Shown: one piece after another, positions 41,333 to 49,278 of the stretch
Position numbering within the stretch: the stretch's first letter is position 1
Layout of the letters: every line of letters begins with the position of its first letter
Source: a virus
DNA length: 56,599 nt
Virus record (IMG/VR): IMGVR_UViG_3300042545_001134
Span: 1-56,599 of that record
Reading direction: 5' to 3' (one strand)
Notes under the pieces: generated by a model
What the model was told of the DNA's origin: nothing
Seen by the model: only the letters and a program-made list of their open reading frames with translations
Database searches by the model: none
Position numbers and translations under genes: made by a program

Positions 41333-41605
41333 ATGATAAAGTCATTTGAATTTAGTTATTGTCTTGATGAGGTAGAGTTCATTGAGGGCAATGTAAACAT
41401 CACTATTGATGAGAGTGTGGAGATTGTAAACAAGTTAATGAAGTCCGATGAGATATATGTCGGAGAAAGAACAAGGGGGAGTGTAACCTTTGATGAGAAC
41501 ATTCAACCTATCGTTTACGATGTCAACTATGAGTATTGTAGTGAAGTCGGAGAGGATTGGGATGAGGATAAGTGGGAGGTGTTAAGTGTTCAAGTTCAAC
41601 TATAA
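41333..41605 (+). CDS. Hypothetical small acidic protein
   Basis: 90 residues, beta-rich and acidic (SYCLDEVEFIEGNVNITIDE, YEYCSEVGEDWDEDKWEV). First gene of the plus-strand accessory block, behind its own promoter and with its own terminator (GGGGGTAC-GAAA-GTATCCC, 41611-41629, then T's). No family recognised. Confidence 0.65.
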   Translation: MIKSFEFSYCLDEVEFIEGNVNITIDESVEIVNKLMKSDEIYVGERTRGSVTFDENIQPIVYDVNYEYCSEVGEDWDEDKWEVLSVQVQL

Positions 41606-41610
41606 CCAAA

Positions 41611-41928
41611 GGGGGTACGAAAGTATCCCTTTTTTTTTGACCACAGATTTACCATCGGGATTCAAATGTAATTTTGATTGGCACCGACCTTTACCTTACT
41701 ACCAATGTTTATGTTGCCAAACAAGTTTAGCGAACCAACATCTGTTCCCGACATCTTCCCCTTTGCCAAACAAATTATTTCTCCGAAGGTCAGGGTTCGG
41801 GTTCAAAAAAAATGTTGATAACTATGTGGATAACTAAACGAAAAAAAATATAAAAAAAATACTTTTTTATTTGGTACTAATCAATTTTTGACTATATTTG
41901 TGTACCAAACAATTAAAAAACATCAGTT
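41611..41928 (+). promoter_or_regulatory. Cassette 2: terminator, half-sites, promoter
   Basis: Terminator 41611-41638; left half TTGATTGGCA 41674-41683; right half TGCCAAACAA 41715-41724; then about 100 bases including TGTGGATAA (41825-41833), a DnaA-box match; -33 TTTG 41870-41873 and -7 TATATTTG 41892-41899, 18 apart. Confidence 0.6.
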
Positions 41929-42453
41929 ATGACAAAAGAAACAATCAACATCACAAAAAACGAGTTAATCACTTTATTAAGTGAAATTGACAAACCAACT
42001 TTTACTAATGTAGTAATGGAAACAATGGTACGAATGAACAAGACCAATAACCCATACTATAACAAAGTAGTAAAAAGAAGTAAGTGTAACTATTCGTTAG
42101 GGGTAAACTACGAAAATCGTGTGAACAACAACTACGAAAAAGAGGGTATTGAAAATACCTTTGAAACTGAAAAACCAAGTGGCAAAACCCACATTTCAAA
42201 ATGTCTTTTAGTTAGTGACAAAGACAATTCAGTTCACTATGTAATGTTGGAACGATTTGACGAAATCAAACCTACAAACGAATTTATCTTTGAGGGTAAC
42301 GAAATTGACAAACAACTTTTTCAAGATTTTATGGTAAAGTACACCGAGAGTGTTAAACAAGAACAAGAGAGAAAAGTATCAGTTATCACACCGAAAATTG
42401 AGAACATCAAAGAAATCTCACTCAACGGAATGAAGTACATCATTGGGGAGTAA
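41929..42453 (+). CDS. Hypothetical protein
   Basis: 174 residues. It starts like a small DNA-binding or regulatory protein (ITKNELITLLSEIDKPTFTNVVMETMVRMNK) and ends with charged helices. KTHISKCLLVSDKDNSVHYVMLE suggests a beta core. Not recognised. Ends at terminator TCCCCAC-TTGAAAAA-GTGGGGA (42477-42499) with a T-run. Confidence 0.65.
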   Translation: MTKETINITKNELITLLSEIDKPTFTNVVMETMVRMNKTNNPYYNKVVKRSKCNYSLGVNYENRVNNNYEKEGIENTFETEKPSGKTHISKCLLVSDKDNSVHYVMLERFDEIKPTNEFIFEGNEIDKQLFQDFMVKYTESVKQEQERKVSVITPKIENIKEISLNGMKYIIGE

Positions 42454-42476
42454 GTTCCCCAACTATGAAAACCGAA

Positions 42477-42738
42477 GTCCCCACTTGAAAAAGTGGGGAT
42501 TTTTTTTGTCCGAAGAATTTTTCGGGACTCGTGGATTTTGAACTTTGTTTGGCATCGTATTACACGGGGGAGGAAGACGGATTCTGAAATTTGATTGGCA
42601 ACAATGGTATAGATAATTGTATTACATATACTACCCCTGCCAACCAATATTCCGGATGGAGACTCGTCTGAGTGAAAAATAAATTTGGAGTATAAGAAAA
42701 TTTGTTTTATATTTGTATAACCAATAAAAATAAAAGTT
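42477..42738 (+). promoter_or_regulatory. Cassette 3: terminator, half-sites, promoter
   Basis: Terminator 42477-42508; two left halves (TTGTTTGGCA 42545-42554 and TTGATTGGCA 42591-42600); right half TGCCAACCAA 42638-42647 followed by TATTCCGGATGGA; ACTC-GTCT-GAGT mini hairpin; -33 TTTG 42684-42687; -7 TATATTTG 42708-42715. Confidence 0.7.
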
Positions 42739-42954
42739 ATGAAAGTTATCAATTCTCGTATTACGGAACAACCCAAAAGTTTCTTTGACCCGATACCACA
42801 AGTATTCGTTACTATGGAGAATGGAGAAGAACAATTCCTATTTGATTATTATCCCGATGAGATTAGTTTCACACCTAATGAGTTCGTGGGATTAACACTT
42901 GATGAGTGTAGACACTTGAAGTTTATCAAAGACAAGAAGTATCTAACAAGTTAG
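42739..42954 (+). CDS. Hypothetical protein
   Basis: 71 residues: KVINSRITEQPKSFFDPIPQVFVTM, then EQFLFDYYPDEISFTPNEFVGLTLDEC and a basic end. A compact beta-strand pattern with no family match. Translated from its own cassette promoter. Confidence 0.6.
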   Translation: MKVINSRITEQPKSFFDPIPQVFVTMENGEEQFLFDYYPDEISFTPNEFVGLTLDECRHLKFIKDKKYLTS

Positions 42955-42957
42955 TGT

Positions 42958-43068
42958 ATGAGTAAGTCATCATATAAAGAAAGATTCAAGAGTTTGGGGG
43001 TACTGATTTTGGTATCCCCTTTTTTGATTTATTATTATCTAAGGTTTTTCCTGACGGGGAGATGGTGA
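42958..43068 (+). CDS. Possible 36-residue membrane peptide
   Basis: ATG 42958 three bases after the previous stop. The peptide (MSKSSYKERFKSLG then LILVSPFLIYYYLRFF) is basic then strongly hydrophobic. It would run through the terminator hairpin (GGGGGTACT...GGTATCCCC, 42996-43021) and end at 43068, so it may be an accident of sequence; the hydrophobic stretch comes from the T-run. Confidence 0.25.
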   Translation: MSKSSYKERFKSLGVLILVSPFLIYYYLRFFLTGRW

Positions 43069-43245
43069 ACCTTCCCCGATTTTGGTCGGCAATCGTATTA
43101 CATATGGTGTGGTGCCAATCAAATTTCCGGATGGACGGAGATGAGTGGGGTGGTCAAAATAAATTAAAAATAATTGAAAATAAATTTGGTTTATTAAAAT
43201 ATAATGATTACATTTGAATATGTTAAACACTAAAACTATATTATT
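42996..43245 (+). promoter_or_regulatory. Cassette 4: terminator, half-sites, promoter
   Basis: Terminator 42996-43026; left half TTGGTCGGCA 43082-43091; right half TGCCAATCAA 43113-43122 followed by ATTTCCGGATGGA; AAAATAAATTTGG with TTTG at 43185-43188; -7 TACATTTG 43209-43216. Confidence 0.7.
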
Positions 43246-43653
43246 ATGTCATTAGAATTCAATCCAAGAGCACAAGACCATAAGTTTTATGGTACAACTA
43301 TCGGTCAATTTACCGAAGAAGAAAAAGAACTATTCCAAGTTGACCTTATGATGTCAATGGGTTTTTCAATGGTACACCTCTCAAACAAAGATGATGGGGA
43401 GATGAAAGACGAACTGAACAAATTGGGAATGTTAAGGACACACCTTTGTATTCAACTTTTAGAAATCCCCGAAGTGTTATGTAAGATTATGGGGTTTGAA
43501 AAAACACACGAGATGATTGAGGAAAGTAAGTATGGGTTTTCGAGTTTCTTAAAATCCCAAGATGAGAACACGAAAGAACACATGGAAGAAATTGAGGAAT
43601 TAGTTAGTAACCTCAAACGAGATGTTATGATGAGTAACATATCGATGAACTAA
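43246..43653 (+). CDS. Hypothetical helical protein
   Basis: 135 residues, almost all helix: FTEEEKELFQVDLMMSMGFSMVHLSNKD, then LLEIPEVLCKIMGFEKTHEMIEESK and MEEIEELVSNLKRDV. Ferritin-like or bundle-like look, without metal-ligand pattern. No family recognised. Confidence 0.65.
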   Translation: MSLEFNPRAQDHKFYGTTIGQFTEEEKELFQVDLMMSMGFSMVHLSNKDDGEMKDELNKLGMLRTHLCIQLLEIPEVLCKIMGFEKTHEMIEESKYGFSSFLKSQDENTKEHMEEIEELVSNLKRDVMMSNISMN

Positions 43654-43672
43654 AAGATGTTTGTTTCGAAAA

Positions 43673-43899
43673 GACCTCCACAGAAATGTGGGGGTTTTTT
43701 TATGTCCACAGAATTTGGGTTCAGGGACCTGGTGAGAATTTGATTGGCAACGTATTACATGTAGTAGTGGTTCACTGGTGTGCCAATCAAAATGTTTCCG
43801 ACGCCACGGGGTGAGTGAAAATATGTTGAAATTATTTTTTCTTAATGTTGTGTATAATGATATGTGTTGTATATTTGGGTATAATTAAAAACAAACAAA
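43673..43899 (+). promoter_or_regulatory. Cassette 5: terminator, half-sites, promoter
   Basis: Terminator CCTCCACAG-AAAT-GTGGGGG plus T's to 43702; the tail ATGTCCACAGAA; GGTTCAGGGACCTGGTGAG; left half TTGATTGGCA 43740-43749 and right half TGCCAATCAA 43781-43790 pair perfectly; TTTCCGACGCCACGGGGTGAG; weak -33 TTG 43848-43850; -7 TATATTTG 43870-43877. Confidence 0.75.
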
Positions 43900-44517
43900 A
43901 TGAAAAAGGAGAACATCGCACAAGGAGTAGTGGTCGGAACTATCGTTATTCTTTCACTTTTACTATCAAGTTGTGAAACACAACATTGGAAGTTTGATGA
44001 GGGAATGAAGTTCGGTACGAGTTTGACTATTAAGAACAACACCTATGGAGTGAATGACTTTAAGGTTGGTGAAGTTGGAACGTATGTCGTATCATCGGGT
44101 AGTATTGATTATGGTCGTAACATTGGAAGTACGTGGTATTTCAACGAGTACGAACCTTCTATTACTAACGGAACATATAGTGGTGAGTTACTTACGAAGT
44201 TGTACCAAGATAGTATCGGTACTATTACTTTCAACGAAAACGGAAGTGGAACACTCAACATTACCAATCAGGACACCCTGACGACAGCGGTGAAGTTTGT
44301 TTGGCAAGTTCTTAAAGAAACCAACAACGGAACTTACTTATCTATGGAGTTTGAGAACATACCAATTAAAACGTATGTAACCGAAGAACCTTTGTTTGTG
44401 TTTGGTTATGAAAAGGTGGGAGAGAAGTTGTGGAAGTATGAAACCACAATGGACACTTATAGTGGTAGGTGGAAATGGATAGGTAACAAGTTGTTAAATG
44501 ATGAAGGGGGTAATTAA
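43900..44517 (+). CDS. Lipoprotein of unknown function
   Basis: 205 residues. The start KKENIAQGVVVGTIVILSLLLSSC is a signal peptide with lipobox LLSSC (Cys at about 26). The mature part is beta-rich (GTYVVSSGSIDYGRNIGSTWYFNEYEPSI...) like small outer-membrane lipoproteins of Bacteroidota. With the one at 11498, the phage has two lipoproteins, which could mask receptors or block superinfection; unproven. Its terminator overlaps the stop codon. Confidence 0.7.
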   Translation: MKKENIAQGVVVGTIVILSLLLSSCETQHWKFDEGMKFGTSLTIKNNTYGVNDFKVGEVGTYVVSSGSIDYGRNIGSTWYFNEYEPSITNGTYSGELLTKLYQDSIGTITFNENGSGTLNITNQDTLTTAVKFVWQVLKETNNGTYLSMEFENIPIKTYVTEEPLFVFGYEKVGEKLWKYETTMDTYSGRWKWIGNKLLNDEGGN

Positions 44518-44724
44518 CCCCCTTTTTTTATGTCCACAGAATTTACATCCCCGGTCTTCTGGAAATTGGTTGGCAACCAATTTGTTGACACCAACAATAT
44601 GGTCTGTTGCCAATCAAAATGTTTCCGACGCTGCTGTCTGAGTTGGGTGGATAAAAATAAATGAAAATAAATTTGGTTTATAAAAGAATTTGTTTTATAT
44701 TTGTATAAACAAACACGAAAAACT
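44503..44724 (+). promoter_or_regulatory. Cassette 6: terminator, half-sites, promoter
   Basis: Terminator GGGGGTTAATT-type hairpin with AACCCCC and TTTTTTT (44503-44528); ATGTCCACAGAA; left half TTGGTTGGCA 44566-44575 and right half TGCCAATCAA 44608-44617 pair with one G-U; TTTCCGACGCTGCTGTCTGAG; -33 TTTG 44672-44675; -7 TATATTTG 44696-44703. Confidence 0.75.
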
Positions 44725-45051
44725 ATGGACTTACAAGTATTAAAACCTCTTTGTCAAAGAGAGTTCGACCCAAACGAAACTTTAAAAGTTTTAAAACACA
44801 ATCCAACAATCTTTTGGACTTGGGGAGTTAGTAAAATGGCTAATGTAGAAGACAAAGGTTTACTGATGAAAGTAAACGGACACCACCACAAGGGGTATGT
44901 TTTTATTACATTGGCGTTTGATGACACCTATTCAGTACATATTATTTCCACACATGGAAATATTAAACAAACCTTTGATATGGTTTACTTTGATGTCTTA
45001 ACGGAAATCATCGACAACCGAATCGAAAGAATTAAAAATTATTCGTTTTAG
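44725..45051 (+). CDS. Hypothetical protein
   Basis: 108 residues from ATG 44725; the longer frame starts with TTG within the promoter. It has a NPTIFWTWGVSKM segment, HHHKGYVFITLAFDDTYSVHII (beta-hairpin with His cluster) and a helical end. No family recognised. Confidence 0.6.
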   Translation: MDLQVLKPLCQREFDPNETLKVLKHNPTIFWTWGVSKMANVEDKGLLMKVNGHHHKGYVFITLAFDDTYSVHIISTHGNIKQTFDMVYFDVLTEIIDNRIERIKNYSF

Positions 45052-45094
45052 TTGTCATTGGTATTTAGGAACTATTAAAGACAACTAATCGAAG

Positions 45095-45457
45095 GGGGTG
45101 AGAAATCATCCCCTTTTTTTGTGCTCAATTGGCACTGTATTTCAGGAACTGTACTGGTCCCGACAGGTGTGAATTTGATTGGCAGAACGGAAACCCTTGT
45201 AAATAAAGGAAGTATTACATCTGGGCGCTGCGCTGGTAAACCAGCACGTGCTGCTGTTCTGAGCTCAGTGAATTTGATTGGCACTGTATTACAGATAATA
45301 AGTAAACATTTTTGCTTACAAAACTTGCCAATCAATATTCCGGATGGAGCCACGGTTCGTATCCCCATAAAAATATTTTAAAAATAAATGTAAATAAATT
45401 TGGATATTAAAAAATATGTTGTATATTCGTATAATCAAACAATAAAAATATATAACT
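45095..45457 (+). promoter_or_regulatory. Cassette 7: terminator, three half-sites, GC-rich insert, promoter
   Basis: Terminator GGGGGTGA-GAAA-TCATCCCC (45095-45120); partial left half TCAATTGGCA 45125-45134; left halves TTGATTGGCA at 45175-45184 and 45274-45283, bracketing a GC-rich insert; right half TGCCAATCAA 45326-45335 with TATTCCGGATGGAG; -33 TTTG 45399-45402; -7 TATATTCG 45422-45429. Confidence 0.75.
45175..45283 (+). repeat. GC-rich structured insert, copy 1
   Basis: Bracketed by two left half-sites. It begins GGCAGAACGGAAACCC and has GTAAATAAAGGAA, then GC-rich hairpin sequence (GCTGG-TAAA-CCAGC, GAGCTC). The copy at 53416-53535 shares the GGCAGAA, GTAAACCC/GGAAACCC and GTAAATAAAGGAA words in the same order. 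Confidence 0.6.
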
Positions 45458-45751
45458 ATGATTAATGTAATTTTAGACACACGACCTAATGTGTACGGAT
45501 TCGGACACGATTGGTTCTTGAATGTAGAGACGAACTCTTGTTCAAAACAATTCAGACTTGGACAAGATGTTAAAGTTTGTTCACGACTTTTAGGAATGAC
45601 ACCTAAAGAAGTTACAACCGAAATTGGAAGTAACGACTTACGAAGAAAAACTACTCGTAAGAAACTTGGGGAGTATATTCTATACAAGATTGGTATTTGT
45701 TACGAAGAAGAAATTGAAACTTTACAACCTTGGGAACTTTCAGTTGATTAA
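45458..45751 (+). CDS. Hypothetical protein
   Basis: 97 residues: VILDTRPNVYGFGHDWFLNVETN, then LGMTPKEVTTEIGSNDLRRKTTRKKLGEYILYKIG. The second half looks like a helix-turn-helix-type segment (MTPKEVTTEIG...LRRKTTRKKL), but this is weak. No family assigned. Confidence 0.6.
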   Translation: MINVILDTRPNVYGFGHDWFLNVETNSCSKQFRLGQDVKVCSRLLGMTPKEVTTEIGSNDLRRKTTRKKLGEYILYKIGICYEEEIETLQPWELSVD

Positions 45752-45771
45752 GACCTTTCATTTTTGTTTAA

Positions 45772-46045
45772 CCCTCGGACTTAATTGTTCGGGGGTTTTT
45801 TTATGTCTGAAGAACTTGAGTCAGGGGCCCGGGTGAGAATTTGATTGGCAACAAATCTTGCCGAACAAGTTTCACAGTGGGCCCTGAACTGAGATGGAAA
45901 CTTCTTGATGTTGCCAATCAATATTCCGGATGGTGCATGGTGAAGTATCCTTCAGAAAAATAATTTGAAAATAAATGAAAATAAATTTGGAATATCCAAC
46001 TATTCATATTATATTTGTGTATTGTTAATCACTAATACTATTATT
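45772..46045 (+). promoter_or_regulatory. Cassette 8: terminator, half-sites, promoter
   Basis: Terminator CCCTCGGAC/GTTCGGGGG plus T's (45772-45802); GAGTCAGGGGCCCGGGTGAG; left half TTGATTGGCA 45841-45850 and right half TGCCAATCAA 45912-45921 pair perfectly (12 pairs with the next AC/GT); loop contains CAGTGGGCCCTGAACTGAG; TATTCCGGATGG; -33 TTTG 45986-45989; -7 TATATTTG 46010-46017. Confidence 0.75.
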
Positions 46046-46249
46046 ATGTCAGAAAAACTGAAAATTCAAAGTTCAATCGTACCAACTGAAAGACCATCTT
46101 TCAACGAATGGGTACAAGAAAAAAATGTATCGGGTTTGTATCTTGAACCAACGGAGTACTATCGAGGTAATTCTACCACAATAGGAATGATGTACCTTAA
46201 AAAAGAAGAAACCCCATTATCTAAATTTATTAAATTCTTTTCAATATGA
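46046..46249 (+). CDS. Hypothetical small protein
   Basis: 67 residues from ATG 46046 (the long frame from 45965 runs through the promoter). It begins KLKIQSSIVPTERPSFNEWVQEKN and has a YRGNSTTIGMMYLKKEE strand. No family. Overlaps the DUF4314-like gene by four bases (ATGA), so the two are coupled. Confidence 0.6.
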   Translation: MSEKLKIQSSIVPTERPSFNEWVQEKNVSGLYLEPTEYYRGNSTTIGMMYLKKEETPLSKFIKFFSI

Positions 46250-46482
46250 TGAGTAACGAATTAATCGGAAAAAGAATCAAACTTATTACAATGTTTGATG
46301 ACCCACACCCAATCGAAAGTGGAAGTATGGGAACAATTTCTCACGTCGGTGGTGATGTGATGAATGTAACTTGGGACAACGGGAGAAGTCTTGGTGTAGT
46401 AATCGGAGTAGACAAGTACGAAATACTTGAAGACACTGACCTACCACCCCACAATTTTCTTGTCTTTTCGGGAAATATCTGA
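46246..46482 (+). CDS. DUF4314-like protein
   Basis: 78 residues. LIGKRIKLITMFDDPHPIESGSMGTI...VNVTWDNGRSLGVVIGVDKYEI follows the DUF4314 pattern (GxxIxLxxMxDDPxPIxxGxxGxV, WDNGRSL, PGVDxY). A small SH3-like barrel is likely; function unknown. It lacks a terminator before the following half-site. Confidence 0.75.
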   Translation: MMSNELIGKRIKLITMFDDPHPIESGSMGTISHVGGDVMNVTWDNGRSLGVVIGVDKYEILEDTDLPPHNFLVFSGNI

Positions 46483-46591
46483 GGGACAGCACACGGGTGG
46501 AATTTGATTGGCAACAAAATAAAGTTTCACCCATTGTATATCCCAAAAATTAATCGTATATTTGTACCACAATTTAAAACCCTATATAGAG
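46483..46591 (+). promoter_or_regulatory. Cassette 9: left half-site only, promoter
   Basis: GGGTGGAATTTGATTGGCA with TTGATTGGCA at 46504-46513, no right half; -33 TTG 46534-46536; -7 TATATTTG 46557-46564. No terminator before it. Confidence 0.65.
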
Positions 46592-46915
46592 ATGTTAATT
46601 AAACTAACGTATTACGGAACAGGTAAACCAACTTTGGTGAACCTTGAAAGTGTAGAAACAATGTACCAAGTGATAGACAAGAATAGAACTCGTTTATCTA
46701 CAAAGGTGTCATTTAAAGGTGGTAACTATATCAACGTAGAGGAAGAACTGCAGGAAATTTTAAAACACCAATCGAATCTGATGAAAGGCATCGACCAAGA
46801 TTTTGATTGGCAAAGTCCAACAATAGACGATATGTTAGAACTTGATTACAATCGTCAACAAACACATCCTAAACGTGATTGGACACGTAACGAAAGAGTT
46901 ATTAATAACTATTAA
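46592..46915 (+). CDS. FlbD-like small protein
   Basis: 107 residues from ATG 46592. The first half (MLIKLTYYGTGKPTLVNLESVETM...TKVSFKGGNYINVEEELQEI) resembles the FlbD family, a small beta-fold with a (L/V)NxxxIE pattern, also used in phages. The second half is Asp/Gln-rich and binds nothing obvious; DFDWQ is coded by the only in-gene copy of the half-site sequence. Function unknown. Confidence 0.5.
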   Translation: MLIKLTYYGTGKPTLVNLESVETMYQVIDKNRTRLSTKVSFKGGNYINVEEELQEILKHQSNLMKGIDQDFDWQSPTIDDMLELDYNRQQTHPKRDWTRNERVINNY

Positions 46916-46926
46916 AATAAACGACT

Positions 46927-47097
46927 ATGATTAGTATGTTAAAAGAATTCTACACTTTGAGTAAAGAAGTGTATTACACAGATAGGAAAGAATTTTGGGA
47001 ATCCATATTAGGTATGGTACTCATAGTGGGAATGTTCTTGGTAACGTTCTACGTACTCATCCCTATCTTCACGGAAGGCCCGTCATATCTTGATTAA
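46927..47097 (+). CDS. Small membrane protein, 56 residues
   Basis: ATG 46927, stop 47095-47097. A charged N-terminus (KEFYTLSKEVYYTDRKEFW) and one strong span (SILGMVLIVGMFLVTFYVLIPIF). It lies 11 bases after the previous gene and before the terminator, so it belongs to the same transcript. No family; an inner-membrane peptide of unknown role. Confidence 0.6.
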   Translation: MISMLKEFYTLSKEVYYTDRKEFWESILGMVLIVGMFLVTFYVLIPIFTEGPSYLD

Positions 47098-47138
47098 TCA
47101 TTGTTTGGTTCATATTGATTAGTGTTTGGTTAGTAAGA

Positions 47139-47401
47139 AATCCCTCATCAGAAATGGTGGGGGTTTTTTCTGCTCTGAAGTTTCTTTCCCACTGCGGTCC
47201 GCATGCGGGACCAGGTCCAATTTTGGTTGGCAGTGTATGACATATAAAGGGTGTATTACACTTAGGGTTGCCAATCAAATTCAGGGATTAGCATGACGGT
47301 GAGCAACTCCTCAAGAAAAAATAAATTTAAAATAATTGAAAATAAATTTGGATTATACTTAAAACTGTTTTATCTTTGTGTAACAATTAAAAAATAATCA
47401 A
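47139..47401 (+). promoter_or_regulatory. Cassette 11: terminator, half-sites, promoter
   Basis: Terminator CCCTCATC-AGAA-ATGGTGGGGG plus T's (47139-47170); GC-rich stretch with GCATGCGGGACCAGG; left half TTGGTTGGCA 47223-47232 and right half TGCCAATCAA 47269-47278 (one G-U); -33 TTTG 47347-47350; -7 TATCTTTG 47371-47378. Confidence 0.7.
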
Positions 47402-48259
47402 ATGACAGAACAAACAAATCGTGTTCAAGATGTACTGAATCAGACAGGCTTGAATTGGACAGTTAGAGAAGAATCTCTTACAACTGAAAGTGGTATCATT
47501 ATCCCACAACAAAAGGCAATCATCCGTGATGATACGAACACGGTATTGTCAGTTCACGGTGAGGGTTATTACCCTTATCAAAATCATCAACTAATTGAGT
47601 TACTTGATAAGGTATCTCAACAAGTAGGTTTACCTATTCACAAAGGTGGTATGTTTGGTGATGGTAAGAAAGTGTTTATCCAATTAAAGTCTAATGACCT
47701 TAAGCTGGGAACAGACAGAGTAGAGGGTTTCATTACTGGTGTTAATTCATTCGATGGTTCAACATCATTGGCATTCGGACCCAGTAACATTACTATCTCT
47801 TGTCAAAACACATTCTTCGCAGCGTTCCGTAACATGGACACTAAAGTTCGCCACACTAAAAACATGGTGATGAGAGTAGATGAAATCTGCCGTGGTTTGG
47901 AAAGAGTTATTGAAGAAGAAGCTGTGATGTTTGAAGATATCAAACAAATGGCGGACACTAAAATGACAAAGGAAAACCAAGAGTGGGTATCTCGTGTATT
48001 GTTTAATATCGAAAGAGAAGTAAACCTTAACGATGAGAAGTCGTTGTCAACTGTTACTCGTAACAAACTATCTCGTTTTGAAATTGACCTTAATGGTGAA
48101 TTGAAAGATAAAGGTGATAGTCTTTGGGGTTTGTTTAGTGGTGTAACAAAATACACAACTCACTCAATGATTAAAGGTGATAATAGTGAGAACAAAATGT
48201 TTGGTGTTTACGGACAAAGAGAACGAAACATTTTCAAACAACTTGTAGAGTTGGTGTAA
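47402..48259 (+). CDS. DUF932 domain protein
   Basis: 285 residues, close to the family length. GLNWTVREESL, VLSVHGEGYYPYQNHQLIELLDKV, GGMFGDGKKVFIQL, FITGVNSFDGSTSL and the invariant CQNTFFAAFRN block (about 140-150) with VRHTK are the DUF932 signature. The family is common in phages and plasmids; its role is unknown, though a DNA-related role has been suggested. Terminator follows (48290-48322). Confidence 0.88.
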   Translation: MTEQTNRVQDVLNQTGLNWTVREESLTTESGIIIPQQKAIIRDDTNTVLSVHGEGYYPYQNHQLIELLDKVSQQVGLPIHKGGMFGDGKKVFIQLKSNDLKLGTDRVEGFITGVNSFDGSTSLAFGPSNITISCQNTFFAAFRNMDTKVRHTKNMVMRVDEICRGLERVIEEEAVMFEDIKQMADTKMTKENQEWVSRVLFNIEREVNLNDEKSLSTVTRNKLSRFEIDLNGELKDKGDSLWGLFSGVTKYTTHSMIKGDNSENKMFGVYGQRERNIFKQLVELV

Positions 48260-48289
48260 TACGATAAATTTATTTTTTTCTAATCTAAA

Positions 48290-48452
48290 ACCCCGTTGTC
48301 GTGAGATAGTCGGGGTTTTTTTATGCGCTGAAGTGTGCAGTGGAGCCGCACAGTTGCAGCTCAGAATTTGTTTGGCATAAAAAAATATAAAATAAATTTG
48401 GTATAATAAAATAATTGTTTTATCTTTGTATAATAATCAAAACACAAACACT
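48290..48452 (+). promoter_or_regulatory. Cassette 12: terminator, left half-site, promoter
   Basis: Terminator CCCCG...CGGGG plus T's (48290-48322); GCAGTGGAGCCGCACAGTTGCAGC; left half TTGTTTGGCA 48368-48377, no right half; -33 TTTG 48397-48400; -7 TATCTTTG 48421-48428. Confidence 0.65.
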
Positions 48453-48674
48453 ATGATAAAATCTATTGATGAAAAAAAGAGAGGTAAGGTAGAGATTGAC
48501 CTTACCGGTCCTGACGGAAACGCATTTGTACTATTAGGTCTTGCGAGTAAATGGTCTAAACAAGTTGGTTTAGATTCTAAAAAGATTCACGATGAAATGA
48601 CAAGTGGAGATTATGAGAACTTAGTCGACACTCTCGAAAAGTATTTCGGAGATTATATTATCCTTTATCGTTAA
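48453..48674 (+). CDS. Small conserved phage protein
   Basis: 73 residues from ATG 48453. VEIDLTGPDGNAFVLLGLASKWSKQVGLDSKKI...MTSGDYENLVDTLEKYFGDYIILYR: one small alpha/beta domain with a Gly-Pro-Asp-Gly turn that I remember as common in phage hypotheticals. Function unknown. No terminator before the next gene, 16 bases away. Confidence 0.65.
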   Translation: MIKSIDEKKRGKVEIDLTGPDGNAFVLLGLASKWSKQVGLDSKKIHDEMTSGDYENLVDTLEKYFGDYIILYR

Positions 48675-48690
48675 TAACATAATAAAATAT

Positions 48691-48927
48691 ATGGAAAAAG
48701 AAATCATTTTAGAGCAGTTAGAAAAAATAACAAAAAACAAATGTGGTGGTTGGGAATTGAGATATTTTCATCACACCCTCTACGACACAATCAATAATAG
48801 TATATTAAAAGTATTGGAGGAAATAACAAGTAGTGATGACTTTGAGAAAAAATTAGAAGAAAAGATGATTGAATGTACGTTGAAAAAAATAAAGTTGTCG
48901 TCAATCTACGAAAAACTAAACCAATAG
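48691..48927 (+). CDS. Hypothetical protein
   Basis: 78 residues, helical with charged repeats (EQLEKITKNKCGGWELRYF, LKVLEEITSSDDFEKKLEEKM). No family. In one transcript with 48453-48674. Confidence 0.55.
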   Translation: MEKEIILEQLEKITKNKCGGWELRYFHHTLYDTINNSILKVLEEITSSDDFEKKLEEKMIECTLKKIKLSSIYEKLNQ

Positions 48928-48932
48928 GTTAA

Positions 48933-49278
48933 GAACCCCGAATAACATCGGGGTTTTTTTATGCCAACTGTGCACTGTACCTGCACAGGTGACAGGGGTG
49001 ATTTTGTTTGGCATTACATATCATCTAAGAACCTATCACTATATTCCTTTTCATCATCTTTTATTTCTTTGTGTAACCTATACATGTAATAGATAACAAA
49101 GACAAACAACTCAACCCATATCGTATATAATATTCCTTCTACCATGTGTAATAAATATGCCAACCAAAATCGGGAGTCGGACGACAGGTGGTCATCTCCG
49201 TAAAAGATTTTGGTCATTCACAAATAAATTTGGTAAAAAGAAAAAATTATTATATCTTTACATTCTAAATTAAAAATT
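48933..49278 (+). promoter_or_regulatory. Cassette 13: terminator, half-sites with a gene in the loop, promoter
   Basis: Terminator CCCCGA-ATAACA-TCGGGG plus T's (48933-48960); ATGCCAACTG; left half TTGTTTGGCA 49004-49013; right half TGCCAACCAA 49158-49167, 145 bases apart (usual spacing is 13-85); AAATAAATTTGG with TTTG 49229-49232; -7 TATCTTTA 49253-49260. Confidence 0.7.
49014..49145 (-). CDS. Small membrane protein inside a cassette loop
   Basis: 43 residues from ATG 49145 (a longer frame from 49217 would read through the right half-site). MVEGILYTIWVELFVFVIYYMYRLHKEIKDDEKEYSDRFLDDM in outline: one strong span followed by a charged tail. Its stop begins exactly one base after the left half-site, and the start is 13 bases from the right half. 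It runs against the direction of the block. Confidence 0.5.
   Translation of the reverse strand: MVEGILYTIWVELFVFVIYYMYRLHKEIKDDEKEYSDRFLDDM

Noticed and set aside
46803-46812. Exact TTGATTGGCA inside the FlbD-like gene
   Set aside because: It encodes part of DFDWQ in frame and has no cassette context; probably chance.
47803-48156. Long minus-strand frame opposite the DUF932 gene
   Set aside because: Shadow of a strong family member on the other strand.
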